Positions 42,024 to 50,893 of a DNA stretch of 64,000 bases are shown here, one piece after another. This DNA is from JBBDZE01 sp040900345 (GTDB lineage Bacteria; Patescibacteriota; Minisyncoccia; Spechtbacterales; 2-12-FULL-38-22). The notes below the pieces were generated by a model, which saw nothing but the letters and a program-made list of their open reading frames with translations, was not told where the DNA came from and did not search any database. How positions within the stretch are numbered: position 1 is the stretch's first letter; every line of letters begins with the position of its first letter. A program made the translations under genes and the position numbers. The stretch covers positions 1-64,000 of the forward strand of contig JBBDZE010000033.1 in NCBI GenBank assembly GCA_040900345.1, written 5' to 3'.

Positions 42024-42186
42024 ACAAAAAGAATTTCTGTTAATACTAATATCATGTGATCTACTCGCCTACAGCCATTCTAACAAAAAGATTAATAAAA
42101 AAGAAACCCCTTTTCCACACGGCTCATTTCTTCCCTTCTCGTTCATTGTATCGGCCCATGGTATTGGCTAGAATACTTCTACCACC

Positions 42187-44085
42187 ATGTATCTGTATTC
42201 GGTCATACCGCTCACGAAGATTCCCCGCCCCCAAGTGCAAATGCCGCTCTACTTCAGCACGCGGCAACTCGAAGCCGGCTGTTTCGTGGAGGTTCCGCTA
42301 GGCCGGCGCCGCGTTGCGGCGTTCATCTATCAAAGCTTTCCTGCCCAAGAGCATCGCCAGCAACTGCGCGCCGCATCGTACGCTTTGAAGAATATTTCCC
42401 GCGTACTGGTCGTGCGCCCGGTCCTTCATCCGGCATTCCTCAACCTTGTCCGCGAACTCGCCGACCACTACTACGAGCCAGTCGGCCTTATGCTGCGACG
42501 GCTATTACCGCCCTTCTTTGCCAAGCCCACCAGACCACTCTTGGCCATGCTCGAAACACTCGGCGTGTTGTTTGAACCCGCCCCCGCCCAGCGCCAAAAG
42601 GCATCGGCAGTCTTTGGACCCAAGCGCTTCACCCAACTACAGCGCCTTCTCAAGACCCCCGCCCTTGTTCTCGCGGCGGAGCACTCCCAGGCATCCCGCC
42701 TATCCGAAGACCTTTTGACCACTCATAGCGCCGTAGCAACTCCTTCCCTTTCAGTAACAAAGTGGCGCGAACTCTGGGAGCATGCGCATTCAGGCAAGCT
42801 GGATGTCCTCATCGGCGCGCGAACAGCGCTCATTACGCCATTTGCTTCCCTCAACACCGTGCTGCTTGAGGATGAACCGAATGACGCCCACAAATCATGG
42901 GACCTGCACCCGAAGTTCGATGTGCGCCTCGTTGCCGAACGCTTCGCAGAGCACATGGGCGCTACCTTTGTTGCCGGAGGGCTCCTCCCTTCAGTGGCGG
43001 CTTTTTCGCGTTTCAAACCGACCCTTCCGTCCATTCCTGGCCCCAAACCCGTCATTGTGGATATGCGGGAAGAGTTGGCGGTGGGCAACCGCCTCATGTT
43101 GAGCCGCCCCCTCTACCACCTGCTGGAGAACGCTAAACCCGACCAAAAGGTCCTATTGCTCATCAACCGACGAGGCTTTTCTTCAGCCCTGTTGTGCCGC
43201 GACTGCGGCAAGGTGGTGAATTGCCCCCAGTGCGAGAGTGCATTCGTCGTGCATCAACGCACGATGGTCTGCCATCGCTGCGGCACGAAGCGCCCCGTTC
43301 CTCGGGTATGTCCGGCATGCGATAGCGCGCGCATTAAGCCCCTGGGCGGCGGGACGCAGCGCGTTGCAGAAGAGGTGGCCGATTGCGCCCCGAACCTTGT
43401 CGTTGCTCGGCTCGACAGCGACATCGCCCCCACCCGCGAAGAGCAAGAGCACATTCTGGCGGATTTTCGCGAAGGCGATACAAACGTCCTGGTGGCGACC
43501 GCCCTTGCCCTGAAGGAACATGCGCTCCCCACGCTGGATACCTCGGCCATTATTATGCTCGATACTGTCCTCACCTTGCCGGCGTATCGCTCGGGCGAGC
43601 GTGTCTTTTCAATGGTCGCCTTCTTGCGCCTCTTCACGAAGAGCAACCTCTTTGTGCAAACCTACCACCCGCAACTGCCCCTGTTTGCCCTGGCCCAGGC
43701 CAGCGATGCCACGCCTTTTTACGAGAAAGAGCTTGCCAAGCGCAAGGCACTGAGATGGCCGCCGTTCGTGCAACTCGTTAAGCTCACCTATAGCCACCGA
43801 GACGCCGAATATGCCGAACGCGAAGCCGTGGCCCTGAAGCGCAAACTTGAAGCCCAAACCGCCCGCCTCGCTCGAAGCTCAAAGCTCGAAACTCAAAGCT
43901 TTTCAGTTCTCGGCCCGGCTCCGGGCTTTATCCCCCGTGTCGCCGGTAAGAACATCTGGTATATCCTCGTAAAATGGCCCCTGAATAAAGATGGCTCGGT
44001 GCGCAATCTCCAACTGCGTAACCACCTGCTCTCCGTCGTGCCGCCCGGCTGGGATGTAGACGTAGACCCCTTGGATGTGGTTTAA
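42187..44085 (+). CDS. priA: PriA-like primosomal protein with lost motor motifs
   Basis: 632 aa. N-terminal DNA-binding domain (TKIPRPQVQMPLYFSTRQLE), a helicase-like core, and the PriA zinc domain with eight Cys (CRDCGKVVNCPQC, CHRCG, CPAC; residues ~335-380) followed by GGGTQRVAEEV. The Walker A box GxTGSGKTE is missing, DEEH is EDEPNDAH, and the arginine finger GRAGR is absent, so ATP-driven unwinding is unlikely. The fold and zinc domain imply it still binds forks or the primosome. A 14-base tandem repeat lies at 43873. First gene of a priA-def-fmt cluster. Confidence 0.85.
   Translation: MYLYSVIPLTKIPRPQVQMPLYFSTRQLEAGCFVEVPLGRRRVAAFIYQSFPAQEHRQQLRAASYALKNISRVLVVRPVLHPAFLNLVRELADHYYEPVGLMLRRLLPPFFAKPTRPLLAMLETLGVLFEPAPAQRQKASAVFGPKRFTQLQRLLKTPALVLAAEHSQASRLSEDLLTTHSAVATPSLSVTKWRELWEHAHSGKLDVLIGARTALITPFASLNTVLLEDEPNDAHKSWDLHPKFDVRLVAERFAEHMGATFVAGGLLPSVAAFSRFKPTLPSIPGPKPVIVDMREELAVGNRLMLSRPLYHLLENAKPDQKVLLLINRRGFSSALLCRDCGKVVNCPQCESAFVVHQRTMVCHRCGTKRPVPRVCPACDSARIKPLGGGTQRVAEEVADCAPNLVVARLDSDIAPTREEQEHILADFREGDTNVLVATALALKEHALPTLDTSAIIMLDTVLTLPAYRSGERVFSMVAFLRLFTKSNLFVQTYHPQLPLFALAQASDATPFYEKELAKRKALRWPPFVQLVKLTYSHRDAEYAEREAVALKRKLEAQTARLARSSKLETQSFSVLGPAPGFIPRVAGKNIWYILVKWPLNKDGSVRNLQLRNHLLSVVPPGWDVDVDPLDVV
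43873..43900 (+). repeat. Two 14-base tandem repeats inside priA
   Basis: CGAAGCTCAAAGCT followed by CGAAACTCAAAGCT, one base different. Encodes the SSKLETQSF region before the C-terminal domain. Confidence 0.75.
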
Positions 44086-44116
44086 TAGCTGCTTCTTGGG
44101 TACAATAGTTATATCT

Positions 44117-44611
44117 ATGGTCCAACCCGTCGTACAAGATCCAGACCCGGTACTGCACAACGTTACCGAACCTGTCAAAAACTTCAACGATCCCGAGCTC
44201 GCTAAGCTGCTCAAAGATATGAAGGATACGCTCGCGGAACAAGAAGGGTTGGGGCTGGCCGCTCTGCAAATTGGCGTTTCAAAAAGTATTTTTGTCATCC
44301 CGCCCGAGCACGCCCCCGAGGTGCGCACCCCCTATGCGCCGCTTTCGTATCTCAAGCCCCTCAAGCCCACCGTTTTTATGAATCCCAAAATTCTTCGCTA
44401 CAGCGAAGAAAAGGAAACGTTGGAGGAGGGCTGCCTGAGTATTCGCGGCCTCTTTCGCCCCACCCCGCGTTCCTACGCCGTTACTTTGCAAGCTCAGGAT
44501 GAACGCGGCCGCAAATTCAAAATAAAAGCGGACCAACTTTTGGCCCGCATCTTCCAGCACGAAACCGACCACCTCAACGGGGTTCTCTTTATTGAAAGGA
44601 TTGTGCAATAG
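44117..44611 (+). CDS. def: Peptide deformylase
   Basis: 164 aa. The three signature motifs: GLGLAALQIG (~residue 45), EEGCLSIRG (~110) and QHETDHLNG (~150), which supply the Cys and two His for the metal and the catalytic Glu. A ~15-residue insert (HAPEVRTPYAPLSYLKPLKP) lies between the first two. Removes the formyl group from new proteins, pairing with fmt downstream. Start ATG 44117. Confidence 0.95.
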   Translation: MVQPVVQDPDPVLHNVTEPVKNFNDPELAKLLKDMKDTLAEQEGLGLAALQIGVSKSIFVIPPEHAPEVRTPYAPLSYLKPLKPTVFMNPKILRYSEEKETLEEGCLSIRGLFRPTPRSYAVTLQAQDERGRKFKIKADQLLARIFQHETDHLNGVLFIERIVQ

Positions 44612-44618
44612 AAATGAC

Positions 44619-44645
44619 AACGCCGCATCTTGCGATGCGGCGTTT
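44619..44645. terminator. Terminator between def and the 44678 gene
   Basis: Ten-base perfect arms (AACGCCGCAT / ATGCGGCGTT) with a 6-base loop, usable in both directions between convergent genes. Confidence 0.75.
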
Positions 44646-44677
44646 AGCCGATCCCGATTTCCTTATCTTCGGGAGGG

Positions 44678-44908
44678 CTATTCTCCCACTTTTCCAATCA
44701 CGTGGGCCAGGAGCAGAAATGTTGCCGCTCCGGCCAACACAGCGCCGATTGGGCTAACCCAGAGAAAAAACTCCCAAATCGCTGGTCCAAAGGGGCGCCC
44801 TGCCGTTTCTTCTGCCCACAAGAAGAACGTGAAAGCGCCGCCCATAACGAACCTCGTTACAAGCAAAGCGCAGGCGAGCGAAACAGCCACCTTGATTAGC
44901 AACGCCAT
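44678..44908 (-). CDS. Small two-helix membrane protein
   Basis: 76 aa, two hydrophobic segments (IKVAVSLACALLVTRFVMGG and VSPIGAVLAGAATFLLLAHV). No known family. GAGGGAG at 7 bases before the ATG supports it. It interrupts the plus-strand def-fmt pair in the opposite direction. Confidence 0.65.
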   Translation of the reverse strand: MALLIKVAVSLACALLVTRFVMGGAFTFFLWAEETAGRPFGPAIWEFFLWVSPIGAVLAGAATFLLLAHVIGKVGE

Positions 44909-44957
44909 TCGAATCTCCCTCTGTATCTATGAAAGCACAGTATTAGAAAAAGTCAGT

Positions 44958-46028
44958 ATGCACACCGTTTTCTTCGGCACACCGGACTTTGCCGCCATCA
45001 TCCTCAAAAAACTCATCGACAGCCCCTACCGGCCGTTTTTGGTGGTGACGGCTCCAGACAAGCCTGCCGGCCGCGGCAACCAGCTTACTCCCCCGCCGGT
45101 GAAGGTATTCGCGCAAGAGACAGGTATTGAAGTTGTGCAGCCAGAGAAGCTTAATGCCGCTTTTGTTGAAGAATTAAAAAAGGCGGGCTGCGAGCTTGCG
45201 ATTGTTGCCGCCTACGGCCTTATCATTCCGCAAGCCGTGTTGGACGTTCCCCAGCGCGGCTTCATCAACGTGCACGGCTCGCTCTTGCCCAAGTACCGCG
45301 GCGCCTCCCCCATTCAGCAAGCTATCCTTGACGGCGAAAAGGAAACCGGCCCGACCATTATGCTCATGGACGCGCAGATAGACCACGGCCCAATACTTTC
45401 TCAGCGCACCTTCCCCATTGCGCCAACCGACACTGCCGAAGACGTCTTTGCAAAAATGGCAGAGAGTGGTGGCGAACTTCTTTTAGAAACTATCCCTCAG
45501 TGGACCGGCGGCGATATTGTCCCACGAGAGCAAGACCACAAGACCGCAACGTACACCGAACGCCTCGCGCGCGAGGACGGCCACATCAACTGGAGCAAGC
45601 CGGCCGACCACATCGAGCGCATGCTACGCGCCTACACGCCCTGGCCGGGTATTTTTGTCTTTTTTGAAAGCTCGCTTTCGCGTAAAGCCTCCCCCAACAC
45701 CCACCCGTCTGCGCACGACCTGTCTGCCGTACCTGTTGACGCACAGCGCGCAGGCAAGCAAACGGCGCAGGTAGACGCACGCGTAGAGAGTTTGGCAGGT
45801 GGGTCCAAAAGACACGGCAAACGTCTTAAAATTCTTGCGCTTGCCACTAAGGGCGATGAGGCATACGAGGAACCCGGCAAAGTTATTGCATACGAAAAGG
45901 GTTTCGCCATACAAACAAAAAAGGGACTGGTTGTCCCCACACTGGTGCACCTTGAAAATAAGCGGCCTCAAAGCGCCGAAGAGTTCCTCCGCGCCTACCC
46001 CGACATCCTCACCGTCACTCTCCAGTAG
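44958..46028 (+). CDS. fmt: Methionyl-tRNA formyltransferase with an insertion
   Basis: 356 aa. N-terminal formyl-transfer domain: VFFGTPDFAAIIL, VTAPDKPAGRG, AAYGLIIPQAVLD, HGSLLPKYRGASPIQQAILDG (Asn/His/Asp site), and the C-terminal OB-like domain. In the second half, after GIFVFFES, about 40 residues of polar low-complexity sequence (SLSRKASPNTHPSAHD ... ESLAGGSKRHG) come before GKRLKILA, where family members continue directly. Formylates initiator tRNA; partner of def. Start ATG 44958. Confidence 0.93.
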   Translation: MHTVFFGTPDFAAIILKKLIDSPYRPFLVVTAPDKPAGRGNQLTPPPVKVFAQETGIEVVQPEKLNAAFVEELKKAGCELAIVAAYGLIIPQAVLDVPQRGFINVHGSLLPKYRGASPIQQAILDGEKETGPTIMLMDAQIDHGPILSQRTFPIAPTDTAEDVFAKMAESGGELLLETIPQWTGGDIVPREQDHKTATYTERLAREDGHINWSKPADHIERMLRAYTPWPGIFVFFESSLSRKASPNTHPSAHDLSAVPVDAQRAGKQTAQVDARVESLAGGSKRHGKRLKILALATKGDEAYEEPGKVIAYEKGFAIQTKKGLVVPTLVHLENKRPQSAEEFLRAYPDILTVTLQ

Positions 46029-46029
46029 C

Positions 46030-46075
46030 TTTCCCTTATACTACGATACTAGCTAGTATCGTAGTATAAGGGAAA
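46030..46075. repeat. 46-base perfect palindrome after fmt
   Basis: 23-base arms with AGCT centre, no mismatch, beginning 2 bases after the fmt stop codon. Probably a terminator in RNA form, but with no T-tract beyond the arm. Confidence 0.85.
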
Positions 46076-46192
46076 ATGATTTTCGTGGGTATTTTCTCGA
46101 CGTCCACCGCAAAACACCCCCTCCCTATCCATCCTTATCCCCCGCCTCCGTTCTCCACTATAATCTGTCCTTCACTATGAGCTGTGGGTGTT

Positions 46193-46516
46193 TTATAATC
46201 GCCGCTCGGAGTTATCGAGAATATGGCGCGGAGATTTGATAAGTTTAAGATAGTAGCGTTTGAATGTCCTACGCGCGAATGGCAAGTCTACAATCAACTC
46301 ACTCAGGACCGCAAATGGCAACGCGACAAGAGCCGCAATAATAAGCGTATGACGGGTAATTTCAGCATCCGTTGCTAAAACCACGACCAAAACATCTTCG
46401 AAAACACCGAGAAGAAACCCTACAATAAAAAATTCCAAAAAGCGAAAAAAGCGGTGGTGGTGCCGGCTGAGCTGCCCGGCTTCGACGGCCACTCCATGCG
46501 AAGAAAGGGAAATCAT
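46193..46516 (-). CDS. Small membrane protein, unknown
   Basis: 107 aa with two hydrophobic segments (FLEFFIVGFLLGVFEDVLVVV and LIIAALVALPFAVLSELIVDL) and a basic C-terminus. No family recognised; no Shine-Dalgarno seen, so the start is uncertain. Confidence 0.5.
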   Translation of the reverse strand: MISLSSHGVAVEAGQLSRHHHRFFRFLEFFIVGFLLGVFEDVLVVVLATDAEITRHTLIIAALVALPFAVLSELIVDLPFARRTFKRYYLKLIKSPRHILDNSERRL

Positions 46517-46646
46517 ATCCGATGAAAAAACATCAATGTGATACTTTTATCATACCACAATTTCTTTTCATGTCGGGATGGGCGGTATGCTATACTTGCA
46601 CCATAGCCTTCTCCAAGAGTGCCCTGCACTCTTTTGTTATGTGTGT

Positions 46647-47870
46647 ATGCAGCTGCGATTTTACTTTATCTATTTGACGGTTTTCCTCAACGTGATGGCG
46701 TTCACGCTGGTATTCCCCCTATTGCCCGCCTACGCCAAAACGTTCGACGCTAGCGCCCTTCAAATTGGCCTGCTTGCCGGTTCATTCGGCCTCGCACAGC
46801 TTTTCTTTGCGCCTATATGGGGGCGCATATCCGATCGCATCGGAAGAAAACCGACCATCCTGATGGGTGTTGCGGGATTGGGTGTGGGGTTTGTGCTCTT
46901 TGGCCTGGCGGGTTCCTTGTCGATGTTATTTGTGGCACGCTTTTTGCAAGGTATTTTTTCGGGCGCTTCACTTCCCAGCGCTCGCGCGTATGTTGCCGAC
47001 CTCACCGACAAAACCGAGCGAGTGCGCGCCATGGGACGCATCGGCGCTTCATTGGCGTTGGGAGTCATTATGGGCCCTTTTATCGGCGGAATACTGGCCA
47101 GTGCCGGCCTACCACTGCCGTTTGGCATGAGCGTTGAAGGTTCGCTTGCTCTCCCGTTTTTTGCGGCCGCAGTACTTGCCGCACTAAATCTGTTGCTCGT
47201 TGTTGCCTTCCTCCCCGAGTCGCTTCCAAAACGAGCCGAGCGCCTCGCTTTGCGGGAAGGGTTTGTGAATATCACCAAGTTGCGCGCGCAACTGCGCCTG
47301 AACAGCACTCTCACCCCATTTTTACTGCTGGCATTCGTCTGGTCATTTGCCATTTCGAATAATCAGGTGGTCGTGCCGCTCCTCGGTGAGAGCATTTATG
47401 GGGTCGACGCGGCTGCCATGGGCCTTCTCTTTGGCCTGATGGGCCTCGTGTCGTTTGTCACCCAGCTTTTTCTACTGAGCCGAATTACCAGACTGTTTGG
47501 TGAACGGCGTACCGTAGTAATCGGCCTTGGCGCCCAGGCATTCGCATTTAGTATCATGCCGTTTATGCCCGTCTTTTCCGGGGTTATCGGCACTGCCATG
47601 TTCGCCGCGCTTGGCTCATCCATGGCCCGGCCAGTCATCACCGCGCTCGCCTCGGAAGAGACCACCGAAGGGCAGGGCACAACCATGGGCCTCTTGACCT
47701 CTATGGAAGCTATCGGCCGGGCGAGCGGTCCGTTCCTTGGCGGCGTACTGTTTGGCGTGCTTTATTTTGTCCCATTCCTATTTTCGGCGCTGGTCGTTGC
47801 GGTTTCCTTGGTGTTTATAATCATGCGGCTCCATTTTTTCCGCCGCATACACCACCACCCCATTGCCTGA
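46647..47870 (+). CDS. Major facilitator superfamily exporter
   Basis: 407 aa, 12 membrane segments. MFS signature between helices 2 and 3: GRISDRIGRKPTILMG; FLQGIFSGASLPSARAYVADL and GPFIGGILAS (motif C of drug/H+ antiporters) follow. Motif C points to an exporter of the DHA1 type; the substrate cannot be named. Start ATG 46647; upstream in-frame residues are not membrane-like. Confidence 0.88.
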   Translation: MQLRFYFIYLTVFLNVMAFTLVFPLLPAYAKTFDASALQIGLLAGSFGLAQLFFAPIWGRISDRIGRKPTILMGVAGLGVGFVLFGLAGSLSMLFVARFLQGIFSGASLPSARAYVADLTDKTERVRAMGRIGASLALGVIMGPFIGGILASAGLPLPFGMSVEGSLALPFFAAAVLAALNLLLVVAFLPESLPKRAERLALREGFVNITKLRAQLRLNSTLTPFLLLAFVWSFAISNNQVVVPLLGESIYGVDAAAMGLLFGLMGLVSFVTQLFLLSRITRLFGERRTVVIGLGAQAFAFSIMPFMPVFSGVIGTAMFAALGSSMARPVITALASEETTEGQGTTMGLLTSMEAIGRASGPFLGGVLFGVLYFVPFLFSALVVAVSLVFIIMRLHFFRRIHHHPIA

Positions 47871-47882
47871 AAACTGGTAGCC

Positions 47883-48440
47883 TTATTCAATTGGGCACAC
47901 CAACGGGCTTTGGATGCGTTTGGCTATTAAATAGATTGAGATTAACAGCAGCGCGATACTCAACAAGCCAAACTCTTCTCCGTGCAGGGGCAGGACCGCC
48001 AAAAGGCCCCCTGCACCGACCAGACCAAGTATCGGCCCTACCAACGCTGTGCCACAGGCGGCACATCCAAGGCCTAGTATGCCGCTGACCAGGCCGCCAA
48101 TGCCGGCCGCGCTGCCCGTTGGCCCGGCATCCGTGAAAGCCCCGCGGCGCTGAACAATATAAAAAACTACCAAAGCGAGATTTATGCCCAAAAGAATGGC
48201 GATGGCGATAATATAGACGGCGGCTAGTGTGGAGAAATTCGTCGTAATGGATTGGGCAAAACTCCAAAAAATGGTCGCCTTGGTGCTGACACGGTAGCTG
48301 CCACTAATGAGGATATCCCACAAAAGCATGGCATTTTGCGCCCAGACGGCCAGCAAAAAAACGCACACGCTCGTGGCAAGCGCCAACAATGCGTAGCGCG
48401 GTTTTTTGAGCACCCGTGCAATTGTTGCCGCCACGCCCAT
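47883..48440 (-). CDS. Four-helix membrane protein with GCAACG motif
   Basis: 185 aa, about five hydrophobic segments. The loop GLGCAACGTALVGPILG puts a CxxC next to a membrane helix, a pattern seen in membrane proteins that work with thiol-oxidising partners. Directly downstream of the DsbA-like gene on the same strand (4-base gap), which supports a redox link. Start ATG 48440. Confidence 0.65.
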   Translation of the reverse strand: MGVAATIARVLKKPRYALLALATSVCVFLLAVWAQNAMLLWDILISGSYRVSTKATIFWSFAQSITTNFSTLAAVYIIAIAILLGINLALVVFYIVQRRGAFTDAGPTGSAAGIGGLVSGILGLGCAACGTALVGPILGLVGAGGLLAVLPLHGEEFGLLSIALLLISIYLIAKRIQSPLVCPIE

Positions 48441-48444
48441 GCGA

Positions 48445-49188
48445 TTAGCTTTCCTCAAGTGCCAGGTCGACAATGCGCTTGACAGCCTCGTAGGGCTGGG
48501 CGCCGTTTATCACAAAGGTTTTGCCATTGGGAGCGACAACAACGCTATAGGGAGTTCCCTGTGCCCTAGCGTTTTGGGCGTCAGCGATGTCGCGATCAAT
48601 CCGTGCATTGTGCGCGTCGCCCTCAAGGCATGCAGAAAACGCGGCCCGGTCCACGCCGACGTAAGCGGCGATTTCAGGAAGCTGCGTATGATCGAGGCCA
48701 TCGTTGGCCGGCGTTATTTCAAAAATGCGGTCCGTAAATTTCCAAAAGGCACCATTGCCGCCGAGTTCAGCCGCGCACTCCGATGCCACCGCCTCGCGGT
48801 ATGCCTTTTGGTGCAGTTGGACGAGCGGGTAATGGCGATACACCCAGGCCACCTTCCCATCGTACTCCTCCACTATCTGCTGCATGGTAGTGTGGAAGCG
48901 CTGGCAGAAGGGGCATTCAAAATCAGAAAATTCAATAAGCTTTACGGGCGCGTCGGCGTTGCCGCGGATATGATCCTCAGCCGAAACGGAAGCTAACGAG
49001 ACGTTCTGCGCAATGGGGCTGTCATTTTCGCCCGTGGGCGCACCCGCCTGCGAGACCGTCTGGTCATTCATGCCATTTGCCGCAAGCCCAAAGTAGAGTC
49101 CGCCCCCGATGAACATGCCGGCAGCCAGAATGGCAAGCGGCGTGATATGTTTTTCAAACGACGTATTTTCCCCAGCTTCAGTGGTCAT
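48445..49188 (-). CDS. DsbA-like thiol oxidoreductase
   Basis: 247 aa. One membrane anchor (~14-35, ITPLAILAAGMFIGGGLYFGL), then a thioredoxin fold with CPFC active site (~residue 92, FSDFECPFCQRFH), the alpha-helical insert, and the cis-Pro loop GTPYSVVV. Introduces disulfides in exported proteins such as the Cys-rich surface proteins of this genome. Followed by a membrane protein that could regenerate it. Confidence 0.9.
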   Translation of the reverse strand: MTTEAGENTSFEKHITPLAILAAGMFIGGGLYFGLAANGMNDQTVSQAGAPTGENDSPIAQNVSLASVSAEDHIRGNADAPVKLIEFSDFECPFCQRFHTTMQQIVEEYDGKVAWVYRHYPLVQLHQKAYREAVASECAAELGGNGAFWKFTDRIFEITPANDGLDHTQLPEIAAYVGVDRAAFSACLEGDAHNARIDRDIADAQNARAQGTPYSVVVAPNGKTFVINGAQPYEAVKRIVDLALEES

Positions 49189-49212
49189 AGCTTCCTCATT
49201 GTAGCATGGTTT

Positions 49213-49232
49213 GGACCTTTCGACATGCTGAA
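49213..49232. repeat. Possible REP-like remnant
   Basis: CCTTTCGACATGCTGAA core, similar in type to the intragenic element at 41684. It sits between the DsbA start and the MscS end. Confidence 0.35.
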
Positions 49233-49233
49233 T

Positions 49234-50337
49234 TTATTCCTCCTTGGCGACATGGACGGTTCTTGTCGGGAAAGCGACCATAATGCCTTCACGGTTGAGC
49301 GCCTCGTTAAGATTGAGAAGTACCTCCTGGTTGATGTCCATATATTCGGCATAGTCGCCAGACCTCACATAGTAGACATTCTCAAACTCCAACGCCGAAT
49401 CGCCAAACACCTTGAAGTGCGAGCGGTCAAACCGGGTATTGTTTGCGCTCTCAACGGTACTACGGACCAAGTCCGGTATACGCCGCAGCTTCTCCTGCGG
49501 CGTGGCGTATTCAACCCCCAGCGCAAAGCGCACCCGCCGTTGTTCCATGCGCCCATAGTTTTGCACCCGTGCATCCGTCAGCTGGGCGTTGGGCAGTATT
49601 ATTTCCTCGCCCTCCAGTGATTGAATACGCGTCGTTTTGAGGCCGATGCGCTGCACCGTGCCGCTCGTTTCGCCCACAACAATAAAATCACCCGGCTCGA
49701 ACGGTTTGTCAAAAGCAATGGAAAAGGAACTGAACAAGTCGGAAAGAATGTTTTGGGCGGCCAGGGCAATGGCAATGCCGCCAATGCCCAGCCCGGCGAT
49801 GATAGATGTTACGTTCAGTCCGAAGTTTTGCAGTACGAACAAAATGCCGAGCACCCACAAACTCCACTTCGCCACACTCTGAAGCGTTTGCAATGCGGAG
49901 CTGCTGTCAGGGCACTCCCCCGTTCTTTGTGGAACCACCGAGTGGAAAAGGTAATCGATGAAAATGCCAAGCGCCGTAATAACCTGCTACGTAATGGCAA
50001 CGATGACGAGCGCGTTCAAGACCACTTCAGCGATATCGGGCAGCTCAATACTGCGCACGGCAATGTAGAAGGCTAAAAAGGTGACCAAAGGGGGCTTCAC
50101 GGAGTCGGCAATGCGTACCAGGGTGTCATCGACATCCGTGTCCGTGCGCTTGGCCAGGGCCTGAAAGCGCCCGAGCACTGTCTTTTGGATAAGATACAGT
50201 AGCGAAAAAGCCCCCAGAAAAATTATCAGGGCCGTAAGGTAATCGCCCGCATTTTGCACGACGGGTATACGCTCTTCCACGAAGAGAGAAAATCGATTCG
50301 GCACCTCCAATAGCTTCCGTAGGTTTGAAAAATTCAT
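49234..50337 (-). pseudogene. MscS-type mechanosensitive channel interrupted by in-frame TAG
   Basis: Read through as one frame it gives 367 codons of a small-conductance mechanosensitive channel: N-terminal helices (SLLYLIQKTVLGRF, TFLAFYIAV), then IIAGLGIGGIAIALAAQNIL (pore helix), the beta domain FIVVGETSGTVQRIGLKTTRI and a C-terminal alpha/beta cap. A TAG at 49987-49989 follows residue 116 in the middle of the second or third helix, and no frame change occurs; neighbours suggest Trp (TGG). Both halves are otherwise well conserved. Either a recent nonsense mutation, a sequencing error, or read-through. Split form: 49987-50337 and a fragment starting near 49938. Confidence 0.8.
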
Positions 50338-50377
50338 ACGTTGCTATGTTTTCATCCTAGGGGTTTTGGCAAAATAA

Positions 50378-50416
50378 CGCAACATAAAACCCGCTCAAGG
50401 CGGGTTCTATGTTGCG
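50378..50416. terminator. Terminator of the RRM protein gene
   Basis: 16-pair stem with one mismatch (CGCAACATAAAACCCG and complement), small loop, between two minus-strand genes. Confidence 0.8.
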
Positions 50417-50433
50417 ACCGGACAACGTGCGTA

Positions 50434-50706
50434 TTACGCAGCGTTGCGGTCGTCGCGCTCCATGGGACGGGCTTCGTTGACGGTCAACGTACGACCTTCA
50501 AACTCTTTGCCATTCCACATGTCGATTGCGGCTTGCGTCTCTTCTTCCGTTGCCATCTCCACAAAGCCGAAGCCCTTGGAGCGACCCGTCATGCGGTCGG
50601 TAATGATAGCTACTGAGCTAACCGTACCGGCCTGCGCAAACGCATTCGTAAGCTCTTGTTCGGTTGTTGCGTAAGGCAAGCCACCGACAAATAATCGCTT
50701 ATTCAT
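50434..50706 (-). CDS. RRM-type RNA-binding protein
   Basis: 90 aa, a single RNA recognition motif: RNP2 LFVGGLPY at residues 5-12 and RNP1 KGFGFVEM around 44-51. Matches the glycine-poor single-RRM proteins of cyanobacteria and CPR, often cold-inducible RNA chaperones. The leader (50707-50890) is A+T-rich and could be regulatory. Confidence 0.93.
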   Translation of the reverse strand: MNKRLFVGGLPYATTEQELTNAFAQAGTVSSVAIITDRMTGRSKGFGFVEMATEEETQAAIDMWNGKEFEGRTLTVNEARPMERDDRNAA

Positions 50707-50893
50707 GTGCTCTAAATTTCTTTATAACTTCCTTCGAACGTAAGCGACACTGCACTCGCTACACAAACTACTCACGCACACGCGGTTATGCCTTACGTAG
50801 AAGATACCAACACTGTACCACAGTGTTGGAAAATTGCAAGAGATATAGGACATTTTTCCCTCTTTGTCAAGTTTTTTCGACACAGCCCGACCA

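Noticed and set aside
49234..50337. Alternative genetic code to explain the in-frame stop
   Set aside because: The stop is TAG, not TGA, and all other genes end normally with TAA, TAG or TGA, including many TGA at coupled junctions.
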